Below, piece after piece: positions 35,501 through 42,000 of a stretch of DNA of 64,000 nucleotides. The position numbers and the translations under genes were made by a program. The notes under the pieces were generated by a model. It did no database searches and was not told the DNA's origin. It worked only from the letters and a program-made list of their open reading frames with translations. Location: NCBI GenBank assembly GCA_935421135.1, contig OW285191.1, forward strand, positions 12,031,700-12,095,699, given 5' to 3'. Within the stretch, counting starts at the first letter, position 1. The number at the start of each line of letters is the position of its first letter. The stretch is from Bugulina stolonifera. Lineage: Eukaryota; Bryozoa; Gymnolaemata; Cheilostomatida; Bugulidae.

Positions 35501-35951
35501 GAAACAGTTTAATGAAGCTGAGCAACGTCGTAGCAAAAGCCATACAGTAACAGGTCCGACAGCGTCTCGTCCCCAGGATGTTACTCCCAATAAGAGGAAT
35601 ACTGATAGCAACAGCAGACGCTCAACTGATTGTAGGAATAATGGCAGAATGCCCACTCGTTCTTCTCACTCTTCTGAACGACGTTCAACGAAAGCTCAGA
35701 CAAACTACGGAGATGTAAATGAATCAAAGAAATCTAGTGATCGTGGCCGAGCTAACCGAGCACCCAGAGGTACTGAACAGTTGAGCTCTGGGAGGAGTAA
35801 GCGACTCCATTCAGATGATAAAACTGATAAGTGCAGCGTTAAGCGTAGCAGACAGAACGACGATGAGTGTGGTGAGATCGTCATGACAACACACGATGGA
35901 CAAATAGTGAGACTCAAGTCCAGACAAGGAGGAGAGCTCGAACTTGCTTAA
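3696..35951 (+). CDS. giant multi-exon Cys/His-rich zinc-finger protein (36 exons, 5' partial)
   Basis: Inferred exons: 3696-4229, 4476-4661, 5176-5523, 5707-5943, 6614-6877, 6960-7220, 7412-7645, 7830-7906, 12285-12531, 12731-12796, 13014-13312, 13736-13929, 14209-14436, 15269-15468, 15867-16289, 16575-16790, 17190-17323, 17546-17777, 18053-18193, 18558-18758, 19034-20512, 20843-21748, 22852-23160, 23405-23758, 23935-24240, 24568-25071, 25614-25946, 26322-26621, 27586-27885, 28681-29064, 29278-29604, 30052-30707, 31124-31688, 32353-32529, 33154-34431, 34792-35951. Each boundary has AG/GT and every junction keeps frame to the TAA at 35949-35951, giving about 4,685 codons. Most introns are phase 1, so exons can be duplicated or skipped without a frameshift. 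The domains suggest a nuclear, zinc-binding, nucleic-acid-associated protein. The 7907-12284 intron could instead separate two genes: exon 8 ends and exon 9 starts in phase 0, which fits joining but is only a one-in-three match. No named family was recognised for the whole protein. Confidence 0.6.
5707..7645 (+). CDS. zinc-finger gene exons 4-7: repeated Cys/His module
   Basis: The exons are 5707-5943, 6614-6877, 6960-7220 and 7412-7645. Exons 4, 6 and 7 encode variants of one module: an Asp-rich start, a helix-like segment (EIAGCLLTELVESV in exon 4, VCILMSQMVSRVV in exon 6, VIAGDLLHEMINWV in exon 7), then Cys, an H-containing loop (NHRSC in exons 4 and 6, a diverged DH...SC in exon 7), a further Cys, and an aromatic/Pro ending. 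Exon 5 keeps only a weak trace of the helix (QIAYETILDI) and continues as a basic Ser/Arg-rich stretch. Conserved Cys and His suggest metal binding, but the spacing does not match a finger type I know. The module probably spread by duplication of phase-1 exons. Confidence 0.7.
7830..7906 (+). CDS. zinc-finger gene exon 8: short basic exon
   Basis: The acceptor is TTTTTTTCTAG. The split codon joins exon 7 to give Pro, followed by about 25 residues rich in Lys, Arg and Ser (KKNSRRSE, KRVSKSPRKP), a likely nuclear-localisation-type segment. The donor GTG|GTATGT is a strong consensus, so the transcript probably continues. Without splicing, a TAA follows within three codons. It ends in phase 0. 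Confidence 0.6.
8653..8980. repeat. divergent 167-bp tandem repeat
   Basis: Two adjacent units share anchor strings at a 167-base offset. Examples are CTTCGTTACAGAGGGG at about 8778 and 8945, and CACAAGCAGTC, both at matching positions within the units. Many substitutions separate the copies. Non-coding. Confidence 0.6.
9806..10740 (-). pseudogene. possible decayed minus-strand coding remnant inside the intron
   Basis: On the minus strand, a stretch ending GCCTTG|GTAGGT (about 10624) can be spliced in phase 0 to an acceptor TTTTGCTAG (about 10362), giving a continuous frame of about 70 residues (includes RYKICTASMRTDLAL and GGLARNNVAVLLTQL). A further 84-codon frame ends at TGA near 9806, but its phase does not join cleanly, and a stop lies upstream of the first piece. 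I do not recognise the family. It may be a small nested gene, a transposon remnant or coincidence. Confidence 0.25.
12285..13312 (+). CDS. zinc-finger gene exons 9-11: charged linker
   Basis: The exons are 12285-12531 (phase 0 to 1), 12731-12796 (1 to 1) and 13014-13312 (1 to 0). The sequence is low-complexity and charged: Ser/Asp/Glu-rich in exon 9 (SDSGDEM), short and Gly-rich in exon 10, and acidic then strongly basic in exon 11 (SSDEEDITEPDS followed by RRKTLRRKKKP and KEERDKQRERL). Exon 11 probably contains a nuclear localisation signal and an amphipathic helix. No enzymatic motif is seen. Confidence 0.6.
13736..15468 (+). CDS. zinc-finger gene exons 12-14: globular region with two finger-like motifs
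   Basis: The exons are 13736-13929 (phase 0 to 2), 14209-14436 (2 to 2) and 15269-15468 (2 to 1). This is the only stretch with phase-2 introns, suggesting a different origin from the phase-1 modules. Exon 12 has a hydrophobic, helical-looking domain beginning with a Pro-rich PEAPPVRPFLFP. Exon 13 has a C-x4-C followed by a His pair (RCPLPSCSSAVF, later HLLLHL). Exon 14 starts CCLCWRGFP and has a His-rich segment (YHHTHHHLTSH). Both resemble variant C2H2 fingers. Confidence 0.6.
15867..16289 (+). CDS. zinc-finger gene exon 15: acidic, Ser/Glu-rich exon
   Basis: This phase-1 to phase-1 exon encodes about 140 mostly polar, acidic residues. It includes a short direct repeat, SGHSEANQG then EHSEANQG (near 16068-16115), matched at the DNA level. 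A few Cys occur but no finger spacing. It is probably disordered or an activation-type segment. Confidence 0.65.
16575..18758 (+). CDS. zinc-finger gene exons 16-20: variant zinc-finger exons
   Basis: The exons are 16575-16790, 17190-17323, 17546-17777, 18053-18193 and 18558-18758. Exon 16 ends with CWYCARPFIG and a His. Exon 17 has CELCDVEV with a complete H-x4-H pair. Exon 18 has a C-x4-C finger (CPFSACNEVF...H-x4-H) and a second C-x2-C (CTACNEVF). Exon 19 is short with CSHD and a later Cys. Exon 20 has CFVCHKLF and two downstream His before an acidic end. Junctions are phase 1 except the phase-0 junction between exons 17 and 18. These are diverged C2H2-type fingers; exon 19 is the least certain. 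Confidence 0.6.
18432..18545. repeat. three 38-bp tandem repeats in an intron
   Basis: Units start at 18432, 18470 and 18508, just before the acceptor at 18557. Each contains the near-palindrome GCTTACTGGTAAGC, which includes TG|GTAAGC, a good 5' splice-site consensus. Three donor-like sites are therefore spaced every 38 bases within the intron. Confidence 0.9.
19034..20512 (+). CDS. zinc-finger gene exon 21: seven-unit CxxH...CxxC array
   Basis: This is the largest exon, with 493 codons and phase 1 to phase 1. From 19195 to 20166 it encodes seven successive units of aromatic (or other)-Cys-x2-His, about 13-20 residues, then Cys-x2-Cys. The CxxH cores are CGIH, CKLH, CDDH, CNLH, CASH, CKFH and CGIH. 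The CxxC cores are CVRC, CVEC, CGTC, CRKC, CTSC, CAYC and CNSC. Each unit could hold one zinc ion through C-H-C-C. The order recalls the first half of a B-box, but the second ligand set of B-box2 is not evident. A Ser-rich linker with a predicted basic end follows. The array precedes the C2H2 region directly. Confidence 0.8.
20843..21748 (+). CDS. zinc-finger gene exon 22: seven C2H2-type fingers
   Basis: The exon encodes two three-finger modules and one extra finger. Module 1 runs from CKYCPQNL through CIVCCYVT to CMGCGFTV, the last closing with Cys rather than His. Then comes a single finger CKICDFKT with H-x3-H. After a Ser/Asn-rich spacer, module 2 runs CKLSKQCYH, CETCFFVA and CDRCYHLA, again ending H-x3-C. 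It looks like a fusion of two module exons. The acceptor TTTTACAG and the codon split match the next module exon, where both start TT + AT. Confidence 0.8.
22852..23160 (+). CDS. zinc-finger gene exon 23: three-finger module
   Basis: Fingers are CRHCSYTT (H-x4-H type), CTKCPYVA (H-x3-H) and CGRCYYLA (H-x6-C). The linker before finger 2 contains the family LFPC motif. Phase 1 to phase 1. The acceptor is taken as TTTGTAG at 22845-22851, giving the same split-codon start as exon 22. Confidence 0.75.
23405..23758 (+). CDS. zinc-finger gene exon 24: three-finger module
   Basis: Fingers are CRHCELRL, CPQCSFIT (H-x3-H) and CRKCHETF (H-x3-C), followed by a Lys-rich linker. Phase 1 to phase 1, acceptor TATTGTAG, donor AAAG|GTACAT. 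Confidence 0.8.
23935..24240 (+). CDS. zinc-finger gene exon 25: three-finger module
   Basis: Fingers are CQHCPYLI (H-x4-H), CTKCSYVT (H-x3-H) and CPQCSFLC (H-x4-C). Phase 1 to phase 1, acceptor TTCTTTGTAG, donor A|GTAAGT. Confidence 0.8.
24568..25071 (+). CDS. zinc-finger gene exon 26: three-finger module plus Ser/Thr linker
   Basis: Fingers are CKECCSFI (H-x4-H), CKACSFVT (H-x3-H) and CRRCHYSC (H-x3-C). About 70 further Ser/Thr/Lys-rich residues follow, making this exon longer than its siblings. Phase 1 to phase 1. Confidence 0.8.
25175..25480. repeat. foldback element in intron 26
   Basis: The left half (about 25175-25310) pairs with the right half (about 25335-25480) in opposite orientation. 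Matching blocks include TTTAACCTTAACT, TTTGAC.ACACTAGGT and AATCACATA, and a GGGGG...CTGA.AGTT block near the ends. Non-coding. Parts of the right half recur diverged at about 30901-31050. Confidence 0.65.
25614..25946 (+). CDS. zinc-finger gene exon 27: three-finger module
   Basis: Fingers are CRYCPFII (H-x4-H), CSSCYYAT (H-x3-H) and CVSCGFLS (H-x5-C). Phase 1 to phase 1, acceptor AATCGTAG, donor CAAG|GTAGGC. Confidence 0.8.
26322..26621 (+). CDS. zinc-finger gene exon 28: three-finger module (duplicate A)
   Basis: This 300-base exon has fingers CKHCTAVI, CSQCCFVA and CKTCGYLT (H-x5-C). It is nearly identical to the next exon across fingers 1 and 2, including more than 40 consecutive identical bases in the segment encoding KQEHPDEVLKELF. 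Phase 1 to phase 1. Confidence 0.85.
27586..27885 (+). CDS. zinc-finger gene exon 29: three-finger module (duplicate B)
   Basis: This is also 300 bases, with fingers CKYCTAVI, CKQCCFVA and CSTCGYLS (H-x5-C). It is a recent copy of exon 28. Most differences lie in finger 2's recognition part (SWVLARHHTRCH in exon 28, SLVNIQWHLRHH here) and in finger 3. Flanking introns do not look duplicated. Phase 1 to phase 1. Confidence 0.85.
28083..28242. mobile_element. 160-bp hairpin MITE in intron 29
   Basis: Two arms of about 70 bases in opposite orientation share blocks such as AAGCAAGACGCATTCTGAT, CTAATATTTCGATGC and AAGCATC, with a loop of about 20 bases. No coding sequence. It is a typical foldback or MITE form. 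Confidence 0.8.
28681..29064 (+). CDS. zinc-finger gene exon 30: last three-finger module plus Ser-rich linker
   Basis: Fingers are CRYCYFMV, CPDCCYVT and CVTCGFLA (H-x5-C), then a Ser/Arg/Ala-rich tail (SRPSGRAARSSS). Phase 1 to phase 1. The donor AAAG|GTGGGA is weaker than the others, so the 3' edge is slightly uncertain. Confidence 0.7.
29278..30707 (+). CDS. zinc-finger gene exons 31-32: duplicated Ser/Asp-rich exons
   Basis: Exons 29278-29604 (1 to 1) and 30052-30707 (1 to 0) encode polar, probably disordered sequence. Both hold a related block: KQIPKES...DDDSILIKPLASPETI and PETFHIEEL in exon 31, KQLPNTN...DDDSNVLINPLFLSPRTL and PQTTHIESS in exon 32. This indicates an old exon duplication. 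Exon 32 ends in a basic region (RRRSNRVRSCNR). No finger motifs are seen. Confidence 0.65.
31124..31688 (+). CDS. zinc-finger gene exon 33: basic, Ser-rich exon
   Basis: Phase 0 to phase 1. It contains Lys/Arg/Ser-rich nuclear-signal-like segments (SRKASKRPRTNEK, KGRKKKIDLDEYLK) and ends with a block of about 50 residues (DLDEYLK..., TAKGITLEDESFTKSHN, AFMTRQIG) that is repeated almost exactly in exon 34. The downstream intron is duplicated with it. Confidence 0.7.
31541..33152 (+). repeat. recent ~0.8-kb tandem genomic duplication spanning exons 33-35
   Basis: The end of exon 33 plus its intron (31541 onward) matches exon 34 plus its intron (32376 onward) closely, including AGTGTTGGCATACATCATGG-type intron blocks. 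The sequence before exon 34 (about 32280-32350) also matches the sequence before exon 35 (about 33093-33165), for example GCATATTCTACTAGAT. There are therefore two full units and the start of a third, with a period near 0.81-0.84 kb. Small deletions separate the copies. Confidence 0.85.
32353..32529 (+). CDS. zinc-finger gene exon 34: duplicated short exon
   Basis: The 59-codon exon repeats the end of exon 33 (KTDLDEYLKQATDSN..., ending AFMTRQIG). By alignment with the exon-35 boundary, the original acceptor (TTTTACAG) has become TTTTCATC here. The nearest usable acceptor, GATGCAG at 32352, restores the same phase 1. If that site is not used, the exon is skipped, which would not shift the frame. 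Confidence 0.65.
33154..34431 (+). CDS. zinc-finger gene exon 35: two fingers, 12-residue repeats, basic tail
   Basis: The first part is Ser/Thr-rich. Two C2H2-type fingers follow (CERCALIF with H-x3-H, then CYACGQDV with closing His). After a Ser/Pro linker come nine copies of a 12-residue repeat, consensus HGTDVNRDKPVE, at 33747-34070. The rest is Arg/Ser/His-rich (RHVRFPDSPSRRRGGSRPF, SDHSASGYGSHDDS). Phase 1 to phase 1; the final G joins the next exon as Gly. Confidence 0.75.
33747..34070 (+). repeat. coding minisatellite, nine 36-bp units
   Basis: Nine in-frame units of 36 bases encode variants of HGTDVNRDKPVE. Units alternate between GTDIN and GTDVS versions and between PVE and PAD/LVD endings, suggesting duplication of pairs of units. 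All three plus-strand frames and some antisense frames stay open through the array, which produces several false overlapping reading frames. Confidence 0.95.
34792..35951 (+). CDS. zinc-finger gene exon 36: terminal Arg/His/Asp-rich exon
   Basis: The acceptor is GTTTATTGTAG. The first two bases complete the Gly codon from exon 35, and the frame stays open for 386 codons to TAA at 35949-35951. The sequence is low-complexity, rich in Arg, His, Asp, Ser, Tyr and Gln (DNRWKQNRDDRQVNRHR, DRHTQHYSRGNGNNDD), with a Lys/Arg/Ser end (SGRSKRLHSDDK). It resembles RS/RD-type disordered tails of RNA- or chromatin-associated proteins. Frames starting at 34795, 35014 and 35271 are shadows. Confidence 0.75.
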
Positions 35952-36231
35952 GCATTATGACCATCTGACTTGTGCATATGACCCATCTGCAACAATAGAC
36001 TAGGTATTATTTTTGTATGTACATACTTGCCATTTTCCTACTAACATTACTGGTGTGCTAATTCATATAATATTGAGTTTCTAGGTATTAAGCAGGTACT
36101 TATATTTTGCAATCGTTGTTATACATAAATTCAGCCAAACATAATCTCAAACCTATGCTATGTGTACTTGTATACGCTGTATATATATTATAATAGTGAA
36201 TTGCTATTAGCATCAATTACTCTTATTATGT

Positions 36232-36237
36232 AATAAA
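36232..36237 (+). terminator. polyadenylation signal AATAAA
   Basis: A canonical AATAAA lies about 280 bases after the stop of the zinc-finger gene, followed by a TGTGTCTG-type GT-rich stretch. It is the best candidate for that gene's 3' end. Confidence 0.55.
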
Positions 36238-36444
36238 TCTACATTGTGTCTGCCAGTAGCTATTTGTTACTCTAGTCAGCTTCCTTAGGTTTGAGGTAGG
36301 TCTAGGTAGTCTACTCCTGTCATATTTGGCAGTTGTACTCTATCTATTCATCAGGATGTTGGTAAAGGGTGATATCATCCAACAGTTGCATTCTTGGCTA
36401 GCTCTTCTGTAGCACTGGATATTCAACATACATGCACTTGAAAT

Positions 36445-36681
36445 AGGTGTCTTCGCGACCTGAACTTCAGACCCAGGCCGATTTACAAAAATATTTTCCG
36501 GCACACATCCATCACAGGGTCGCGAACACACTGGCCTGGGCCAAAAGCAAAATCCTCATTTCAGGTGTGCCGATGAGCTAAGCAAAATCCTAGGCCAATA
36601 GCCCTTCTGGCCTTGGTCGGACGGCCATCTTGTAAATTTTATTTGCGACCCGGGTCCATCCAAGAGGTTGCGAAGACACCT
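36445..36681. mobile_element. 237-bp TIR MITE
   Basis: The left end AGGTGTCTTCGCGACCT (36445-36461) and the reverse complement of the right end (36665-36681) match at 16 of 17 positions. Internal blocks (GACCC.GG..., TTTACAA) also pair. It is more GC-rich than its surroundings. No clear target duplication beyond an A/T-rich flank. Confidence 0.7.
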
Positions 36682-38108
36682 AATAGCACTCAAGACATTA
36701 ATAATGAGAAGAAGTTATCCTCTCGCAATTTTGCTAACTGTTCATACCGAGAGAGGGCAACTTCTAAATTATTAACTATTTGCATCTCTGAACAAGTCTG
36801 TCCTAGTTTGTTACAATCTTGTTGAAACCTTTGGGTCCAACATGCAAAGTCACTGATGTGGGAATTGTTTGCTCCTCCAAATAAAGTGCTTATGCATGTA
36901 TTTTTTATCACAAATATTAAAGACCAGAGTCACTGCCAGCATACTATGAATCCACAGAATTGTTGAATGTAGTAAGTGCAAAAGGTCACTAGGACTAGGG
37001 TATGTTATAGCATCGCTATATTTACTATAGTATAAACAATAAACAACAACCACTATAAACAAAACATGTTAGCCCTGTTAAAATCCTGCGGCTTTTGTGA
37101 AAAATGAAGACAAGGGCATACTAGAGCTGCTTTGGAGCATTGTTTTCTATAAAAAGTTGATGCTAGCAAAAAGGTCAGAAGAAAACGTTGCTATCACAGA
37201 GCTCTAGTGTAACTTTGCTTTTTGTTGTTGTCATTTTGACAAGCTACGTTTGCAGGTATGTGTTCCAGTGTGAACCTGTATGCTATTACAATACAATACA
37301 CAGATTCGAAAGACCACAAAAATACATGTATATGTATTATCATAAAAAGTAGTCAAGTGCAGTAAATTAAACAACCACTTTACATGGTACCTCATTAACA
37401 TTATCACTACTAGCTATACACACATGGTTGCGTACAAGTAGCTGTATGCCCATGGTTGCACACATGTAGTGATACACTGCAGGTAGCTGCACACAAGTGG
37501 CGGCTCACAGGCTGTTACTCAAAAGGCCGGTTTCATAACATAAGTGGCTGCAAGCATACAATTGTACTGTATATGCTGCACACAAACAGATAACAGATAA
37601 CTATGAGCTATGGACACCTTACACATTAGATTGGCAACAAACTAATAAAAACAGAATGTCTTTGGTAGAAAGTGACAAGTTTACAGAATTATTAACTACA
37701 TGTATGATCAGGACATATTATATTCTATTAAAACAGCAATTAGAACCTAAAACCACTATTTCTGCTATGATGAGTAAACATAAAGGTGAGGATTGGATCA
37801 TTTTAGCTCTTAAAATTTAGCAGCTAGAGATCGGATTGTGGTATACCAAATGAATGTACTGAAAGGACCAATGAACCAAACATAGAAAATCTACCAAACA
37901 CTATTGCTGCCTGCTTCCTGTTCACTCTTTATCCCTGAAACACATGTACTCGTAGCCTATCTATAGAGATAAGTGCTAAAAGACAGGACATTGATGGTGG
38001 TGACAGATATCCAGTGGAGATAACTCCAAGAGTAAGGATTTCGAAACCATAGAAGCCAAGTGACTATAATTACAACATACTTAGTACAACGTAGGTGTAT
38101 GCAATATG

Positions 38109-39094
38109 TTAAGCATCACAATTAACAGGATTTCCTGTACAAATCTTCTTGAGATCAAGTCGGAGTTCTTCAACAAAGATGTTGAAAGAGGAATTCCAGC
38201 CTGTGCAGGATTCAGCAGAACCATAACCACTGCATTGTCCAACTGTGTATGCTATGCTGTGATTCCCTTTCAGCACTCCATGGCAGATTCCACTTACTAA
38301 AATTGACCACAGAATCCAGTAAATGCAAATGCATAATGCACATTTGTCCTCAATACAAAATAGATATGCATATTAAATACACATAGATAGCTATGCCGAA
38401 AATAAATTTTAATGTTTGTTATTGATAGCGGAAAGAAGGTGTCTAGATGCATTCAAAGAGGACATGAAAACAACATCTCATGGAAGCCTGGTGAATATGA
38501 AAGGTCTTCTGAGTCCAACTTTTACATATTTTATACAACGACAAATAGTGTAGGTATAGTAATGATGTACCTTGCATTGGATTGTGGTAGATAGTATAAC
38601 CATTAAAGTGTTCAACTCCCTCAATTCTTCCTGGGTTGGAGCATTCACTTCCATCAATCATGAAATACCTAAAAGATAATAATTAATCCACAATTATAAG
38701 ATAAGAAGGCGGGAGTTGAAAATTTCAAAATGGATATAAATTATTTCACCAAAATGAATAGTCTAAATAGCCCGTTTCAACATAATATATTAGGTATAGG
38801 TATTGTTGTTTTACTGGCAGTGTCAAAAATCTGGTTAAATCTGCCAGGAAAGTCACACTAGCTTGTGATAATTCATTCAAACTTACCACCTTGAGCAGTG
38901 CCCATAACCACTAGATCTCCTAACCAAGGCATGACTCCCACTCGCTGTTAACCTGAGTCCAGTGTCACTAAACTCCTTGTAGTAAGTTATCTGTACAATC
39001 TCATTCATACCAGAACTCAAGATATTCAGATTCAACCAATGATAGTCCTGTAACTTTCCACTATGACCTCTATACATCTGAGTTCTAGATCTCA
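38109..39094 (-). CDS. paralogue 1 exons 12-14: CTHRC1-like domain 3
   Basis: Three exons. The core is [23 protein letters not shown], split at the Trp codon as in domain 2. The end has ICHGVLKGNHSIAYAVGQC and [14 protein letters not shown], then a short Cys-containing tail [11 protein letters not shown] before TAA. The strand region that is split by a phase-0 intron in domains 1 and 2 is one exon here. Confidence 0.8.
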
Positions 39095-42000
39095 CTGTAA
39101 GTCAACCACATGACTGTAACTAATCTTATCATTGACCTGTAAACTCTTACACTTAATATTCTCAAATTATACTTTATAGAGGTTATTATGCAGTTTCATA
39201 AACACTTTTACATTAAAAATGATGTTTTGTAGAAGATAGCATTTGTTTACAGATAATCACCATTGAGCGGATCAAGGAACTGACAAAATTTATAAAGTGA
39301 CAATACATGTATAATTTCATTTAATAGTTTTTTATTCAACACTAATAATATAATAAATGTGATGTCAGATATTTAACAGTTCAGTACTACGGTATTAGTA
39401 CTACCTCCATCAACTGCCTGTTCTCTTCTCACTTCTTCTATATGCAGACGTGAAGGTGAGTCAAACCCTCCTGTCATAACAGTGGTGGATTGGGAAAAGC
39501 CGCTTCCCCCACATGCTTTAACCCAGATCTCTACACTATGTACTCCAGTCTCCAATCCATTGTCACATATTCCTTCCGCTGCAGATACACGAGAGTTTAA
39601 CCTAGAGTTTACACCCAAAGTATGCCGAATGCTATAATGCTGCATTCATGCTTTAACCAAACCCACTCTTATGAATTTATGACTAAATTTTTATAAAATC
39701 AAACAACTCTACATCTAATTAAATATACACTACCTGTCCTTGACCTTCTGTGTGCTGAATAGTAATAATCCGCGTAACTTGTTTGTGGACTGAGAAAAAA
39801 TCCTAATTGTGGGTAGCAGTCTGTACCATCAACCTTCACGTACCTGTAAAGTTACCAGAGTTGTAGCAAGTTGTAAAGTCTAGATCACTTCTGCTCGTTC
39901 AATGTAGTTCATCAACACATTCTGTAGGCTAGCCTACCATGTGAAGGCGGGTGGGATGGGCAGTGTGAAAGCCAAAATTTGATCAATTTATTACTTTTTG
40001 CGTACGGTCTATATGAGAATGATTCTGATCTTTCTTGTCGATTCAAGTCAAACTATTCGATGAAATTTATAATCCATTGAAGAGATAATCTTCCCGACAA
40101 TGTCCTATCACATCTTTATATTCAGATTATTAGATTAATTTCTTCTCAAGCAGACATTGAAAATGAGACAACACTGAGATTACTTACCACCTACCACAGT
40201 AGTAGGTCGAATCATCTGGTACTCTAATCCCCGCTACAGAACTGTATTTGATACGCAGGTTAGTATCATTGGCCATCTTCTCGTATGATACTGACTAAAA
40301 CAATGCAATAAGAACAAAACAAGATATAAAATCTGCTCAAGTTAGTACCATTTTACATCTTTTAACTACATGTAGCTCTAACCCTTTCAGAACTATCTAA
40401 AATTAAATATTTTTACTGCTATAGGCCCAGTGTTGTATACATCATTTCATTTGTGTTTTCTTCTCATGCTGTTTACATATCAACACAGACAAAGAACAAT
40501 GCTCTGTATCATGTAAGCTTAATAGAGTACCAGATGATTGTATGTGATGTTTTATGGGTTGGTCACACTGGTGCCGATGTAGACACGAGTGTGGGAAGTG
40601 CTTGGGAGTAGTCAACCAAGTTGTACTTCCACCATTACACAAAGAGTGAACAGTTGTGTAGCTCTTCGTGTTGTAGTAAGGACGTAGACCCGATTCTTAG
40701 ACTCATTGAAGAGTGAAGGATCTGCTTTTAGGGTAGCCAATGATATGCAGTTACTATTACAGTCTGCGTGTTTGTGTGAGCTGGGTTCACCGCATGTGAC
40801 ACCGTATGTTGTCTACATGTACTACATACTACGTACGAGTATATATTGCAATTTGCCACCACTTTTCTAAAAAGTATGGGATCTAATTCACTTGAGTCAT
40901 TGTCTCCTATAGACACTAGTCTTCATGAATTGAATTCATCTTACTACTCTGTAATTAACAGGTCAGTAGAATCAATTGAATCGGTAAGGCGATCTGAAAG
41001 CAGATGTATTTATTGGCGGGTTTAAGACAAGTATATTTGTATAAGTGGATAAAGATGGGCAAAGTGTAACTAGAGCTAGTATTACCTGAACTAACATGTC
41101 TCCTGATGTCTTATGTATTGTATTCTCACTTTCATTATTCCAAGTATAGTATTGATAGTTGAACTCATTCAGTAGTGGACAGAGAGTTATAGCTCTTTCT
41201 GAAAGCATAATACATGTAATATTCTGAACTAATATTTCTTCTGAACTTTGCCTTCCTGAACTTTGCCTTAATTTAAGCTGTAATGGTTTTGTATATTATT
41301 TAAAACATCTTATTTGCATGGATTTTCTCTAGCTAAATACCTTTCAATGATGTCTGTGGTGTTATCTCCATAATAATCATTGTTCTGGATGTGCGCCAAC
41401 CAGTGTACGGGTCAGAGTAAGGAAACCCGGCACACTTTTCAACAACTAGCTCTATTCTCTTATTTCCAGCCTCCAAGCCATAACAGGTTCCATCAACTAA
41501 ATGTAGAATAACACATCATGCATATAAGTTATGTTATGTTATACATAGTGCAGTCAAGAACTGATAGACTACCCTGCTTCTGTAATAGCGGTGGTACGCG
41601 CAGCACTGCTCACTATTTTGATGCTTTTACTTTGCTTCCACTTTTAGGCTGGAGTTGCAATTTTTAAATATTAAGCTTCAATACCAAATCTAATAAAAAC
41701 AGTTGAAACTTTTTAAAATAAACTTGATTAATTGATATATGCATGTACATTTTTAGTACATGTACACTGTATATATAAACATATACACATAAATGTATAT
41801 ACAGCCAATAATTATACATGTACTAGAACTAAAATCTCATTGGTACAAACACATAGATGATTGTATGTGCACAAATTTTCGTTGAATCAAACTCAGACGT
41901 ACTTTTTGGGAATCCTTCCAGCATTGTGAAACTTGGGAGCAGCCTATATTTGACTGGATGAAATTATTGTTTGCAATTGGAAAAATTGAGGTGAGCAAAA

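Larger units (their letters stand above)
35952..38108. other. intergenic region between convergent genes
   Basis: The zinc-finger gene (+) ends at 35951 and the CTHRC1-like gene (-) ends at 38109, so this is a shared 3' region. It contains a polyA signal (36232-36237), a MITE (36445-36681) and loose CACATGGTTGCAC-like repeats near 37420-37500. I see no coding sequence. Confidence 0.6.
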
